A stretch of DNA of 64,000 bases from Roseinatronobacter thiooxidans (GTDB lineage: Bacteria; Pseudomonadota; Alphaproteobacteria; Rhodobacterales; Rhodobacteraceae): contig NZ_MEHT01000009.1 of assembly GCF_001870675.1 (NCBI RefSeq), positions 1 through 64,000 of the forward strand, written 5' to 3'. Numbering within the stretch: the stretch's first letter is position 1; each line of letters starts with the position of its first letter. The notes beneath the pieces were generated by a model. The model was not told the DNA's origin, made no database searches, and was given only the letters and a program-made list of their open reading frames with translations. The position numbers were made by a program, and so were the translations under genes. This document shows, one piece after another, positions 26,359 through 36,112 of this stretch.

Positions 26359-27957
26359 TCAGTCGAAAGTGACAGTTGTCATTTTCGGCTGGTTTTCGGG
26401 GTGGACATCCAGATTGATATTGTCGCGCATAGCATAGGCCAGAACCTGATTATGCACGTTCAGGAAGATGCGTTCTTCCATCACCTCATCCCAGATTTCC
26501 GCGATCATGGCGTCACGTTCTTCCAGATCGGTCATTGTGGCCAGCGACTGGATTTTGGCATCCAGATCGGGGTTGGAATAGCGCGACCCGTTGAATGACC
26601 CGTAGCTGCCTTCGCGCGTGTGAACAAGGAAGTCGAACACATACTGGCTGTCAAATGTCGGCACGCCCCAGCCCAGCAGATAGAAATCGGTTTCCCAATT
26701 CTCGATCAGCGGGAAATGCAGCGAGCGTGTCTGCGCATTCAGATCAACCCGAATGTCGATCCGCGCCAACATGCCCACCAACGCCTGACAGATCGATTCG
26801 TCGTTCAGGTAGCGGTCATTGGGGCAATCCAGCTGCACCGAAAACCCGTTGGGGTAGCCTGCTTCGGCCATCAACTCGGCTGCGCGCGCCAGATCAGGGT
26901 CGCCAAAAGCGTCCATCTCTTCGGTCCAGCCATTGACGAAGGGGGGCAGGGGGGCGGCAGATGGCTGCGACTCGCCGCGCATCACGACTTGGCGGATGGC
27001 ATTCCGGTCAATTGCCAGCGCCATGGCTTCGCGCACTTCGGGCTTGGTGAAAGGGTTGTCATCCGCATCCGAGCTGGCCAGCGTTTCCGAGCTCATGTCA
27101 TAGCTGAAGAAGATATTGCGGTTTTCCGGCCCGCGCACGACGCGCACGCCTTCTGTCTGTTCCAGTCGTGCAATATCCTGCACCGGCACATCCTGCACGA
27201 TATCCACCTCGCCCGACAGTAGGGCGGCCACGCGGGTCGCTGCTTCGGAAATCGGGGTATAGATGATCTCGGTCACCGCAGGCGCATCATTCCAATGCCC
27301 GTCAAAGGCTTGCAGAACAGTGCGCACCTCTGGGTCACGCTCGACCAGAACATAGGGGCCGGTGCCATTTGCGTTGCGCACAGAATATGCTTCTTCACCG
27401 GCTGCGAAATTCGGCGCAGTTTCGACTCCATTCGCCTCGGCCCATGCTTTGGACATGATAAAGGTGTTGGTCAGGTTCTGCACATAAAGCGGTGCAGGGC
27501 CGGACATGCGCACATGCACTGTCGTCGCGTCCACCGCGGTCACTTCTTCAACAGCTGCGTGCAATGCTGCCATGCCCGAAGGTGGCGTGCGCGCGCGGTC
27601 CAGCGAGAAGACAACATCTTCCGCTGTCATTGGGCTGCCATCGTGAAAGGTTACGCCTTCGCGGATGGTGAAGACCCAGACATTCTCATCATCTTCGCTG
27701 ATTCCCCATTCGGTGGCCAGACTCGGCGTCAAAGACCCATCCACCGCGCGGCCCACCAGCGTTTCATAAATGTGGTGGTTCAGCGTATGTGTCGGGCCTT
27801 CGTTCTGGCTGTGCGGGTCCAGTGTCAAAGCATCGGCCACGCGTGCCCAACGGACAGTTTCGGCGCTGGCCATAACGCCCGAGATGGTCAGGGCCGCGAC
27901 CGCGATTCCTGTCATCAGGCCAGCACGGGCATTGGGTTTGTAAGATTTCATGAACAT
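26359..27957 (-). CDS. Periplasmic peptide/solute-binding protein (DppA-like)
   Basis: 532 residues. Signal peptide MFMKSYKPNARAGLMTGIAV to about residue 32 (ASA-ETVRWARV). Family 5 extracellular binding protein: LDPHSQNEGPTHTLNHHIYE, VTFHDGSPMTAEDVVFSLDR and a C-terminal CPNDRY/ICQAL region. It captures peptides or a related solute for the four transporter genes downstream. AGGGAG lies six bases before the ATG. The substrate cannot be read; the operon sits beside the ectoine cluster, but is not a known ectoine importer type. Confidence 0.9.
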   Translation of the reverse strand: MFMKSYKPNARAGLMTGIAVAALTISGVMASAETVRWARVADALTLDPHSQNEGPTHTLNHHIYETLVGRAVDGSLTPSLATEWGISEDDENVWVFTIREGVTFHDGSPMTAEDVVFSLDRARTPPSGMAALHAAVEEVTAVDATTVHVRMSGPAPLYVQNLTNTFIMSKAWAEANGVETAPNFAAGEEAYSVRNANGTGPYVLVERDPEVRTVLQAFDGHWNDAPAVTEIIYTPISEAATRVAALLSGEVDIVQDVPVQDIARLEQTEGVRVVRGPENRNIFFSYDMSSETLASSDADDNPFTKPEVREAMALAIDRNAIRQVVMRGESQPSAAPLPPFVNGWTEEMDAFGDPDLARAAELMAEAGYPNGFSVQLDCPNDRYLNDESICQALVGMLARIDIRVDLNAQTRSLHFPLIENWETDFYLLGWGVPTFDSQYVFDFLVHTREGSYGSFNGSRYSNPDLDAKIQSLATMTDLEERDAMIAEIWDEVMEERIFLNVHNQVLAYAMRDNINLDVHPENQPKMTTVTFD

Positions 27958-28072
27958 TTTGAACTCCCTGAGTTGTATCCCTCATTCGCGGCATCCCGCA
28001 GTTGAGAAACTCCTCAAGTCATCTGTCGTTTCAGCGAATGTGTCAAGCAGGGGGGCTGCGGGGCCCCTCTGT

Positions 28073-28570
28073 TCAGGAGGAGTCTGACGGATACAGGGCG
28101 GCCACTTCGCCGGTTTCCGCAGGGTGCAGCAGGGGTGTTGTGTCTTCCGCATCCAGCATGCCAGCCACACGCTCGGTCACGGCCATCAGCATGGCTTGTT
28201 CCCATGATGACAGGTCGCGGAACCGCGCGCTGAAGCGTTCATACAAAGGGTCTGGTGTCTGATCCAGCAAGCGGCGGCCGCTTTCTGTCAGGATCACCCA
28301 AATGGCCCGACGGTCAGCAAGCCTGCGTTCGCGCCGCACAAGCCCGCGCGCTTCCAGCTTATCGATCTGGATTGAAATTGTCGCCTGTCCCACGCCCAGC
28401 GACCGCGCAATGTCGCGCGGCATTTCCTGCCCTTCGCGCGACAGCGTGTGCAGCACCAGAAGTTGCGATTGGGTCAGCCCAGAGGCCCGCGCCATCTCGC
28501 GCGCATTCGCTTCCAGCGCATGAACAATGCGCCGCAAGGCAATCAGGGTTTCGGAAGATCGGTCTAACAC
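28073..28570 (-). CDS. ectR: MarR-family regulator, EctR-like
   Basis: 165 residues with a winged-helix MarR domain: LTQSQLLVLHTLSREG, MPRDIARSLGVGQATISIQIDKLEARGLV (recognition helix) and RRERRLADRRAIWVILTESG (wing). Starts at GTG 28570. Divergent from ectA across 283 bp, the position of EctR, a MarR-type repressor of ectoine genes described in methylotrophs. The identity is inferred from family and position. A candidate operator is annotated at 28794-28817. Confidence 0.7.
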   Translation of the reverse strand: MLDRSSETLIALRRIVHALEANAREMARASGLTQSQLLVLHTLSREGQEMPRDIARSLGVGQATISIQIDKLEARGLVRRERRLADRRAIWVILTESGRRLLDQTPDPLYERFSARFRDLSSWEQAMLMAVTERVAGMLDAEDTTPLLHPAETGEVAALYPSDSS

Positions 28571-28789
28571 TGTGTCCAGCTAAAGCTTTGAAAGGTGGTG
28601 GTGACTTTGCCCCGCCACGCGCGAAAAGGCAAGCTGCCACGGCTGAATTTTGCCATAAGCTTCGCATAGCTAAACAATATTAAAGCAAACTATATTTTTC
28701 ACGCATCCGTGTTTCTGGCGCCAAATTTGGCTATAAATAACTGAAATAATGTAAAAAATGCGTCAACGTTAGGGCAAATATTCTTTGTG

Positions 28790-28817
28790 TTGAAATATAA
28801 ATCAGACCCCTTATATT
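28790..28817 (+). promoter_or_regulatory. ectA promoter with overlapping inverted repeat
   Basis: A good sigma70-like promoter: TTGAAA (28790-28795), 16-bp spacer, TATATT (28812-28817), 36 bp before the ectA ATG. An inverted repeat AATATAA (28794-28800) / TTATATT (28811-28817), spacer 10, overlaps both promoter elements, the geometry of a repressor operator; EctR is the obvious candidate. The whole 28571-28853 spacer is clearly AT-rich compared with the genes. Confidence 0.55.
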
Positions 28818-28853
28818 GAGCACTCACTGACGGGGCAACGGAAAAGAATTTAC

Positions 28854-29396
28854 ATGTCAAAACAAAATCTGACCCTACACACGAATCCGAAAGGCGCGCT
28901 GGATTTGCGCAAACCATCGAAGGCGGACGGGTCAGAGGTGTGGAAACTCGTGTCAGAGTGTCCACCTCTGGACCAGAATTCGATGTATATGAATGTCGTG
29001 CAATGCGACCACTTCGCAGAAACCTGCATTGTGGCAGAACGGGATGGCAAATTGCTGGGCTGGGTGTCTGGCCATATTCCACCCGCAGGCGCGGATACAC
29101 TATTCGTCTGGCAAGTTGCCGTGCATGATGACGCGCGCGGGCTGGGCCTTGGCAAGCGTATGATCAAGGCGCTGCTGGAGCGGCCCGTTTGTGCGAAAGT
29201 GTCGAAGCTGGAAACGACGATCACAAAAAGCAATGCCGCATCTTGGGGCTTGTTCCAAAGTTTCGCCCGCGACATGGGCGGCGAGTTGACCGATGCACCG
29301 CATTACACGCGTGAAGAGCATCTTGATGGCCAGCACGCCACAGAACATCTGGTGACGATCTCGTTGCCACGCAAGAAGCTGCGCTCTGTCGCGTGA
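28854..29396 (+). CDS. ectA: L-2,4-diaminobutyrate N4-acetyltransferase
   Basis: 180 residues, GNAT fold. Motifs LRKPSKADGSEVWKLV, QVAVHDDARGLGLGKRMI (acetyl-CoA loop) and ETTITKSNAASWGLFQSFAR are EctA-specific. It acetylates diaminobutyrate, the second step to ectoine. First gene of ectABC-ask. The Shine-Dalgarno (GGAAAAG) is weak. Confidence 0.97.
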   Translation: MSKQNLTLHTNPKGALDLRKPSKADGSEVWKLVSECPPLDQNSMYMNVVQCDHFAETCIVAERDGKLLGWVSGHIPPAGADTLFVWQVAVHDDARGLGLGKRMIKALLERPVCAKVSKLETTITKSNAASWGLFQSFARDMGGELTDAPHYTREEHLDGQHATEHLVTISLPRKKLRSVA

Positions 29397-29448
29397 AGCG
29401 CCGGACGGCACAGCTTATTCAATCGATATAACCGAAAGGCTTTCAGCC

Positions 29449-30729
29449 ATGACCATTGGTACAAACACCGATATCTATACGCGTCGCGAGTCGCAGGCGC
29501 GCAGCTATTGCCGCGCATTTCCTGTAACTTTCTCGAAGGCGCAGAACGCAACCCTGACCGATTCCGACGGGCGCAGCTACACCGACTTTCTGGCGGGCTG
29601 TTCTTCGCTGAACTACGGCCACAACGACCCTGACATGAAAGAAGCGCTCATCGCGCATCTGGCGGCGGACGGTGTCACGCATGGGCTGGATATGCACACC
29701 AATGCCAAGGCCGAGTTTCTGGAAGCGTTCGAGCGGATTATCCTGAAGCCGCGCGATATGGACTATAAGTTCATGTTCACAGGCCCCACTGGCACAAACG
29801 CGGTCGAGGCTGCGATGAAACTTGCGCGCAAGACAACCGGGCGCGACACGATCATCGCTTTCACCAACGGGTTTCACGGCATGACCATGGGCGCGCTGGC
29901 GGCGACCGGCAACGCGGGCAAGCGGGCAGGGGCCGGCACCACGCTTGGCGGTGTTGTGCGCATGCCTTATGAGGGCGCGATGGACGGTGTCGATTCGCTG
30001 GCAATGATCCGCGCCATGCTGGACAACCCCTCCAGCGGAATTGACGCCCCCGCCGCTTTCCTGATCGAACCTGTTCAGGGCGAAGGTGGTCTGAATGCCG
30101 CATCGGGCGCATTCCTGAAAGGTCTGCAAGACCTTGCGCGCAAACACGGTGCCCTGATCATCATGGATGATATTCAGGCGGGCATCGGGCGCACGGGGCC
30201 GTTTTTCAGCTTTGAAGGTATGGGCATCAAGCCCGATCTTATTCCGCTGGCAAAATCACTCTCCGGCATGGGCCTGCCATTTGCGGGGCTGTTGATCCGG
30301 CCTGATCTGGATATCTGGAAACCAGCGGAGCATAACGGCACGTTCCGTGGCAACAACCACGCTTTTGTCACCGCGCGCGTTGCCTTGGAAAAGTTCTGGT
30401 CCGATGACAGTTTCCAGCGCCAGACCGAGGCGAAAGCGGCCTATCTGACCGAACGCCTGCAAGGGATTGCGGCAATGGTGCCCGGCTCCAAGCTCAAGGG
30501 GCGCGGCATGATGCAGGGCATCGATGTCGGCTCGGGCGATATGGCCGCAGAGGTCTGCGCGACATGTTTCGAGCATGGCCTGATCATCGAGACTTCGGGC
30601 GCGCATGATGAAGTGGTCAAGGTGCTTGCGCCGCTGACCATCCCGCAAGAACAGCTTGCGAGCGGGCTGGACATTCTGGAAGCTGCCGTCAAGGCGCAGG
30701 GCGCCTCTCATCAAATCGCAGCGGAGTAA
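29449..30729 (+). CDS. ectB: Diaminobutyrate-2-oxoglutarate transaminase
   Basis: 426 residues, class III PLP aminotransferase. [18 protein letters not shown], the PLP-phosphate region [26 protein letters not shown] and the PLP lysine in [11 protein letters not shown] (residue 269) are clear. It converts aspartate semialdehyde to diaminobutyrate using glutamate. Ends 5 bp before ectC. Confidence 0.97.
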   Translation: MTIGTNTDIYTRRESQARSYCRAFPVTFSKAQNATLTDSDGRSYTDFLAGCSSLNYGHNDPDMKEALIAHLAADGVTHGLDMHTNAKAEFLEAFERIILKPRDMDYKFMFTGPTGTNAVEAAMKLARKTTGRDTIIAFTNGFHGMTMGALAATGNAGKRAGAGTTLGGVVRMPYEGAMDGVDSLAMIRAMLDNPSSGIDAPAAFLIEPVQGEGGLNAASGAFLKGLQDLARKHGALIIMDDIQAGIGRTGPFFSFEGMGIKPDLIPLAKSLSGMGLPFAGLLIRPDLDIWKPAEHNGTFRGNNHAFVTARVALEKFWSDDSFQRQTEAKAAYLTERLQGIAAMVPGSKLKGRGMMQGIDVGSGDMAAEVCATCFEHGLIIETSGAHDEVVKVLAPLTIPQEQLASGLDILEAAVKAQGASHQIAAE

Positions 30730-30734
30730 ATAAT

Positions 30735-31121
30735 ATGATTGTCAGAGACCTACACGAAGTCAAACACACCGATCGCCGCGTGAAAGACCAGCAATGGGAA
30801 TCCGTGCGCATGTTGCTGGCCGATGATGGGATGGGGTTTTCATTCCACATAACCACAATCGCTGCGGGCAGTGAACACACGTTTCACTACAAGAACCATT
30901 TCGAGAGCGTCTATTGCATCTCGGGCGAGGGAAGCATCGAAGACCTTGCCACCGGCAAGGTTCACGAGTTGCGCCCCGGTGTGATGTATGCGCTGAACCT
31001 GCACGACAAACACACGTTGCGTTGCCGCACCGAGATGGTGTTTGCCTGCTGCTTCAACCCGCCTGTGACGGGGAAAGAAGTGCATCAGGCTGACGGCTCT
31101 TACGCATTGGAAACTTCCTGA
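30735..31121 (+). CDS. ectC: L-ectoine synthase
   Basis: 128 residues, cupin fold. [10 protein letters not shown], the metal/substrate motif [20 protein letters not shown] and [12 protein letters not shown] match EctC. It closes N-acetyl-diaminobutyrate to ectoine. No ectD (ectoine hydroxylase) follows, so this cluster makes ectoine but not hydroxyectoine. Confidence 0.97.
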   Translation: MIVRDLHEVKHTDRRVKDQQWESVRMLLADDGMGFSFHITTIAAGSEHTFHYKNHFESVYCISGEGSIEDLATGKVHELRPGVMYALNLHDKHTLRCRTEMVFACCFNPPVTGKEVHQADGSYALETS

Positions 31122-31165
31122 TTGAAGGGCGGGCAGGGGTGAAAAGCCACCTGCCCAAGCTTGCC

Positions 31166-32596
31166 ATGACCCATACTGTAGAAAAAATCGGCGGCACCTG
31201 CATGAGCCGCGCACGCGAACTTGTTGACACACTCTATGTCGGGCCAACCAGGGATGGCGCGCTTTATAACCGTGTTTTCGTTGTGTCGGCCTTTGGTGGC
31301 ATTACCAACATGCTGCTGGAGCATAAGAAAACAGGCTCTCCGGGTGTGTTCGCGCGTTTTGCCGCAGATGACAGCGGCTCGGGCTGGCAAGACAGCTTGC
31401 GCGACACGGCTGCCAGGATGTGCGAAATCCACCATGATATTCTGGAACATGACGCCGACCGCGAACGCGCGGACGCCTTTGTGCGCGACCGGATCGAGGG
31501 GACACGCGCTTGCCTGCTGGACCTACAGCGATTGGGGTCTTACGGGCATTTCCGCATCTCTCAGCAAATGCAGACTGTGCGCGAACTGCTATCTGGCATG
31601 GGCGAGGCGCATTCTGCCTTTGTCACTACGCTGTTGTTGCAGCGCCGCGGGGTGAATGCGCGGTTTGTGGACCTGTCGGGCTGGCGGGACGAGAGCAACC
31701 CCAACCTGTCGCAGCGGCTGGAACAGGCAATGGCGGGCATTGACCTGACAGTAGAGATGCCGATTGTCACAGGCTATGCCCATTGTGCCTCTGGCCTGAT
31801 GAACGAATATGATCGCGGCTATTCCGAGGTTGTCTTTGCCCATCTCGCCGCCGAAACACAGGCGCGAGAGGCGATTATCCACAAGGAATTCCACCTGTCA
31901 TCGGCGGACCCCCGGATCGTGGGGGTTGAAAATACCGTCAAGATCGGGCGCACCAGCTATGATGTGGCAGATCAGTTGTCGAATATGGGAATGGAAGCGA
32001 TCCACCCCAACGCCGCGCGCGTTCTGCGCCGTGCCGATGTGCCCTTGCGCGTGAAACATGCGTTTGAACCCGATGACCCCGGCACATTGATCGGGCCAGA
32101 GGGGGGCACCGCCGGACGGGTAGAGATGGTCACGGGCCGGCCCATTCACGCTTTCGAGGTGCATGAGCCTGACATGGTGGGGGTAAAGGGCTACGATTCC
32201 TGCATTCTGGATGCGCTGACGCGCCATAATCTGTGGATCGTGTCCAAGCATTCCAATGCCAACACGATCACGCATTATCTCTCGGGTTCCTTCAAGGCGA
32301 TCCGCCGGGTTGAATCCGAGATTTTGAAGACCTATCCCAATGCGGAAATCAACACCCGCCCCATGGCGATGGTGTCGGTGATCGGCTCTGACCTCAGCCA
32401 GGTATCGGTTCTGGCGCGCGGGCTGGATGCGCTGGAAAGCGGCGGTGTGCGCCCGCTTGCAGCGCAACAGGGCTTGCGCCGCGTCGAGGTGCAGTTCTTG
32501 GTACCCCGCGACCGAATGGAAGACGCGGTCAAACTGCTGCATGATGCGCTGGTGGAGAGCACCGAGGCCATGGCCGCGCCGCGCGTTGCTGCGTGA
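31166..32596 (+). CDS. ask: Ectoine-cluster aspartate kinase (Ask_Ect)
   Basis: About 476 residues. The kinase motif reads KIGGTCM (KFGGTS in standard aspartokinases), followed by VFVVSAFGGITN and C-terminal ACT-like repeats (AMVSVIGSDLSQVSVLARGLDALES). A specialised aspartokinase behind ectC is known to supply aspartyl phosphate for ectoine in other bacteria. ATG 31166 (MTHTVEKIGG) was chosen to fit the family; GTG 31139 would add nine residues. The gene is 44 bp after ectC, same operon. Confidence 0.93.
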   Translation: MTHTVEKIGGTCMSRARELVDTLYVGPTRDGALYNRVFVVSAFGGITNMLLEHKKTGSPGVFARFAADDSGSGWQDSLRDTAARMCEIHHDILEHDADRERADAFVRDRIEGTRACLLDLQRLGSYGHFRISQQMQTVRELLSGMGEAHSAFVTTLLLQRRGVNARFVDLSGWRDESNPNLSQRLEQAMAGIDLTVEMPIVTGYAHCASGLMNEYDRGYSEVVFAHLAAETQAREAIIHKEFHLSSADPRIVGVENTVKIGRTSYDVADQLSNMGMEAIHPNAARVLRRADVPLRVKHAFEPDDPGTLIGPEGGTAGRVEMVTGRPIHAFEVHEPDMVGVKGYDSCILDALTRHNLWIVSKHSNANTITHYLSGSFKAIRRVESEILKTYPNAEINTRPMAMVSVIGSDLSQVSVLARGLDALESGGVRPLAAQQGLRRVEVQFLVPRDRMEDAVKLLHDALVESTEAMAAPRVAA

Positions 32597-32907
32597 TCTG
32601 CGCCAAAGGGCGGCACCAGCAGGGCGCAAAGCTTGCAGATACGCGGCCAGATCGGCGAAAACCCCCCGATTTGGCCGCGAAAGCACCCAATACGGCTTGT
32701 CAGATGCCGCATACGCGCCTATAGAGCAGCCAATCAAGAAGACGTCGAGGTCACAAGGTCAGGATGGGCAGGGTCGGGCGCAAGCCGCGACCCTTTGTGT
32801 TTGTTGCCCCTCTTGCGTGGGTCTTGTCTGTTTCTTGAACCCGAAACCAAAGACCGGCGGAGGCAACCGCTCGGCCAGAAACATGAATGTAAAGGATGCA
32901 GAACTGA
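32597..32907 (+). other. Gene-free spacer before rpsA with a terminator-like hairpin
   Basis: No credible gene. At 32771-32800 the stem GGGTCGGGC-GCAA-GCCGCGACCC (one mismatch) is followed by TTTGTGTTTGTT, a likely terminator for the ectoine operon. Further on, GGCGG/CCGC-type pairing near 32860 may belong to the rpsA leader. cmk, which is commonly upstream of rpsA in relatives, is absent here. Confidence 0.5.
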
Positions 32908-34587
32908 ATGTGCGCTAAAGCAACCATGGAAGAATTCGAGGCAATGCTCGCAGAGAGCCTCGAGATGGACACCCCCGATGAGGGCAGCGTTGTCACCGGC
33001 AAGGTTATTGCCATCGAGGCAGGTCAGGCCATCATCGATGTCGGCTACAAGATGGAAGGCCGCGTCGATCTTAAAGAATTCGCAAATCCCGGCGAGACAC
33101 CCCAAGTCGCAGTTGGCGATGAGGTTGAAGTCTTCCTCGAGCGTGTCGAGAACGCGCGCGGCGAAGCTGTCGTCAGCCGCGAGAAGGCCCGCCGCGAAGC
33201 CGCTTGGGACCGTCTGGAAAAAGCCTATGCCGACGAGACCCGCGTCGAGGGGGCTATCTTTGGCCGCGTCAAGGGTGGCTTCACTGTCGATCTTGGCGGC
33301 GCTGTGGCGTTCCTGCCCGGCTCTCAGGTCGATGTGCGCCCCGTGCGCGACGCTGGCCCGCTGATGGGGCTGAAGCAGCCTTTCCAGATTCTGAAAATGG
33401 ACCGTCGTCGCGGCAATATCGTTGTGTCCCGTCGCGCCATTCTGGAAGAATCCCGCGCCGAACAGCGCGCCGAGGTTATTGCGCAACTAGCCGAAGGTCA
33501 GGTTGTCGATGGTGTGGTCAAGAACATCACCGAATACGGCGCATTCGTCGATCTGGGCGGTGTGGATGGTTTGTTGCACGTCACCGATATGGCATGGCGC
33601 CGCGTCAACCACCCGTCGGAAGTTGTCACTATTGGCGAGACGATCAAGGTGCAGGTCATCAAGATCAACAAAGATACGCACCGTATCAGCCTTGGGATCA
33701 AGCAACTGCAAGCCGACCCATGGGATTCGGTGTCCACGCAATATGCGCTTGGCACAGTACACAAGGGCCGCGTGACCAACATTACCGATTACGGCGCATT
33801 TGTTGAACTGGAAGCAGGCGTTGAAGGTCTGGTACATGTCTCGGAGATGAGCTGGACCAAGAAAAACGTCCATCCCGGCAAGATCGTGTCAACCTCGCAA
33901 GAGGTGGATGTCATGGTGCTGGAAATCGACGGTGCAAAACGCCGCGTGTCGCTGGGTCTGAAACAGACCATGCGCAACCCGTGGGAAGTGTTCGCAGAAA
34001 CCAACCCAGTTGGCACCCAGATCGAAGGCGAGATCAAGAACATCACCGAATTCGGTCTGTTCGTGGGTCTTGAGGGTGACATCGACGGTATGGTTCACCT
34101 GTCCGACATCAGCTGGGACCAGCGCGGCGAAGAAGCCATCACCGAGTTCCGCAAGGGCGACATGGTGCATGCGGTCGTGTCCGAGGTCGATATCGAGCGC
34201 GAGCGTATTTCGCTGTCGATCAAGGCGCTTGAGAATGACAACTTCTCGGATGCTGTTGAAGGCGTGAAGCGCGGCGCGATTGTCACCTGTGCGGTGACAG
34301 CCATCGAAGATGGCGGGATCGAGGTCGAGTATAACAGCATGAAAAGCTTTATCCGTCGTTCTGACCTTGCACGCGACCGTGCCGACCAGCGCCCAGAGCG
34401 TTTTCAGGTTGGCGACAAGATCGATGCGCGCGTCACATCGGTGGACAGCAAGACCCGTCGTCTTGGCCTGTCGATCAAAGCGCGCGAAATCGCAGAAGAG
34501 AAAGAAGCGGTCGAGCAGTATGGTTCGTCCGATGCAGGCGCCAGCCTTGGCGATATTCTGGGCGCAGCCCTGAAAGACCGCAGCTAA
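32908..34587 (+). CDS. rpsA: 30S ribosomal protein S1
   Basis: 559 residues with six S1 OB-fold repeats, the proteobacterial layout; repeats 3-5 show the typical GVVKNITEYGAFVDLGGVDGLLHVTDM pattern. The N-terminus TMEEFEAMLAESLE fits alphaproteobacterial S1. S1 unfolds mRNA leaders at the 30S platform. A strong terminator follows, so ihfB has its own promoter here. Confidence 0.97.
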   Translation: MCAKATMEEFEAMLAESLEMDTPDEGSVVTGKVIAIEAGQAIIDVGYKMEGRVDLKEFANPGETPQVAVGDEVEVFLERVENARGEAVVSREKARREAAWDRLEKAYADETRVEGAIFGRVKGGFTVDLGGAVAFLPGSQVDVRPVRDAGPLMGLKQPFQILKMDRRRGNIVVSRRAILEESRAEQRAEVIAQLAEGQVVDGVVKNITEYGAFVDLGGVDGLLHVTDMAWRRVNHPSEVVTIGETIKVQVIKINKDTHRISLGIKQLQADPWDSVSTQYALGTVHKGRVTNITDYGAFVELEAGVEGLVHVSEMSWTKKNVHPGKIVSTSQEVDVMVLEIDGAKRRVSLGLKQTMRNPWEVFAETNPVGTQIEGEIKNITEFGLFVGLEGDIDGMVHLSDISWDQRGEEAITEFRKGDMVHAVVSEVDIERERISLSIKALENDNFSDAVEGVKRGAIVTCAVTAIEDGGIEVEYNSMKSFIRRSDLARDRADQRPERFQVGDKIDARVTSVDSKTRRLGLSIKAREIAEEKEAVEQYGSSDAGASLGDILGAALKDRS

Positions 34588-34612
34588 GCTTCTGTCTGAG
34601 ACACAAAACCAT

Positions 34613-34642
34613 GAAAACCCCGGCAACAGCCGGGGTTTTTTT
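34613..34642 (+). terminator. Rho-independent terminator of rpsA
   Basis: ACCCCGGC, loop AACA, GCCGGGGT followed by seven T. Confidence 0.93.
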
Positions 34643-34791
34643 ATGCCGGGCGCGGGTTTTTGCAAGATTTGTGCCTTAGCGCCGCTCTGCGTTTTTTCGG
34701 TGTTCCTTCGGCAAAGATTTCCGCCTATAGTTTGCCCACAATAAGGCATGGCCCGCAAAGGGTTGCCCAATGCGACCGGGGGTAAACACAA

Positions 34792-35079
34792 ATGATCAGA
34801 TCAGAGTTGATTCAGATAATTGCCGACGAGAACCCGCATCTTTTTCAACGCGACGTAGAGCGGATCGTGAACACTGTCTTTGGCGAGATTACCGAGGCAC
34901 TGGCACGCGGCGAGCGTGTTGAACTGCGCGGTTTCGGGGCATTTTCGATCAAGGCACGGGATGCGCGCGTTGGCCGCAACCCGCGAACCGGCGAAAGCGT
35001 CGAAGTCGACGCGAAGGCTGTGCCATTTTTCAAAACCGGCAAATTGTTGCGGGACCGGCTGAACGGACTGGAAGGATAA
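34792..35079 (+). CDS. ihfB: Integration host factor beta subunit
   Basis: 95 residues, HU/IHF family. [17 protein letters not shown], then the signature [21 protein letters not shown] with the DNA-intercalating Pro in the arm. Bends DNA as a heterodimer with IhfA. ihfB after rpsA is a usual proteobacterial order. lapA begins 6 bp after the stop. Confidence 0.95.
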   Translation: MIRSELIQIIADENPHLFQRDVERIVNTVFGEITEALARGERVELRGFGAFSIKARDARVGRNPRTGESVEVDAKAVPFFKTGKLLRDRLNGLEG

Positions 35080-35085
35080 AGCACC

Positions 35086-35439
35086 ATGATGGCTTATGTG
35101 CGCTACGGGTTCGCGGCACTTGTCGCTTTGGTTTTTGTGACAATCGCTTTGGCAAACAGGTCGATGGTGACAGTAAAACTGCTGCCTGACACGCTTGCCT
35201 CGCTGACAGGGGTGGATATTTCGGTATCCTTGCCGCTTTTCATGCTGCTGGGGGGCGCAATCGCAATCGGTCTTTTGCTGGGTTTTGTGTGGGAATGGTT
35301 CCGCGAATATGGCTATCGCGCCGAAGCCGCGCGCCTGCGCCGCGAACAAGACAGCATGCGCGCGGAACTCAAGCGCGTGCAAACCGAAGCACCCCATGCG
35401 CGCAAGGATGATGTGCTGGCACTGGTCGAGGCGAAGTGA
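35086..35439 (+). CDS. lapA: LapA-domain inner membrane protein
   Basis: 117 residues. Two membrane helices (about 7-23 and 45-67) and a C-terminal basic coiled-coil (EAARLRREQDSMRAELKRVQ). Matches the LapA/DUF1049 family linked to lipopolysaccharide assembly and its quality control through LapB. Between ihfB and trpF in a probable operon. Confidence 0.85.
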   Translation: MMAYVRYGFAALVALVFVTIALANRSMVTVKLLPDTLASLTGVDISVSLPLFMLLGGAIAIGLLLGFVWEWFREYGYRAEAARLRREQDSMRAELKRVQTEAPHARKDDVLALVEAK

Positions 35440-35448
35440 GACAGCGCA

Positions 35449-36096
35449 ATGTCCGATAGGATGCGCGTCAAGATATGCGGCCTGACATCGGTGCAGGCCG
35501 TGGCTGATGCTGTGTCATCTGGCGCGGATTATGTGGGGTTTGTGTTCTTTCCACGCTCTCCGCGTCACCTGACACTGGAACAGGCGGCAGAACTGGCGTC
35601 AGACGTTCCTGACGGCGTTGTGAAAGTTGCGCTGACGGTCGATGCAGATGATGCCGCGCTGGATGCGCTGCTGGCGCAAGTGCCCATAGATATGTTGCAG
35701 CTGCATGGACACGAATCGCCCGCGCGTGTGGCCGAGGTTCGTGCGCGCTATGGTCTGCCGGTGATGAAGGCGGTGGGCGTGGCCGATGCCGATGATCTGC
35801 TGGATCTGGATGCCTATCTGGCGGTCGCAGACCAAATTCTGGTGGATGCAAAACCCCCAAAGACCGCTGTTCTGCCCGGCGGCAACGGGCTGAGCTTCGA
35901 TTGGCGGCTGATGCAGGGGCGGCATTGGTCAAAACCATGGATGCTGGCAGGGGGGCTGACCCCTGCGAATGTCGCGCGCGCGATCGAATTGACGGGCGCG
36001 CGTCAGGTCGATGTCTCATCCGGGGTCGAGGCGTCACCGGGCGTGAAAGACAGCGCGCGCATGCGCGCCTTTGTGTCAGCCGCGCACGCCTTTTGA
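35449..36096 (+). CDS. trpF: Phosphoribosylanthranilate isomerase
   Basis: 215 residues, TIM barrel. VKICGLTS (catalytic Cys), [21 protein letters not shown] and the phosphate-binding [10 protein letters not shown] end are all present. Third step of tryptophan synthesis. In many relatives trpB and trpA follow; here a divergent regulator does, so the trp genes are scattered. Confidence 0.95.
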   Translation: MSDRMRVKICGLTSVQAVADAVSSGADYVGFVFFPRSPRHLTLEQAAELASDVPDGVVKVALTVDADDAALDALLAQVPIDMLQLHGHESPARVAEVRARYGLPVMKAVGVADADDLLDLDAYLAVADQILVDAKPPKTAVLPGGNGLSFDWRLMQGRHWSKPWMLAGGLTPANVARAIELTGARQVDVSSGVEASPGVKDSARMRAFVSAAHAF

Positions 36097-36112
36097 AGCC
36101 GTCGCCAGCTTG

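Noticed and set aside
22331-27957. Dipeptide-type importer as an ectoine uptake system
   Set aside because: It lies next to ectR but known ectoine importers are TRAP type or glycine-betaine-type ABC systems; family 5 binding proteins mostly take peptides, nickel or opines. Adjacency alone is not enough.
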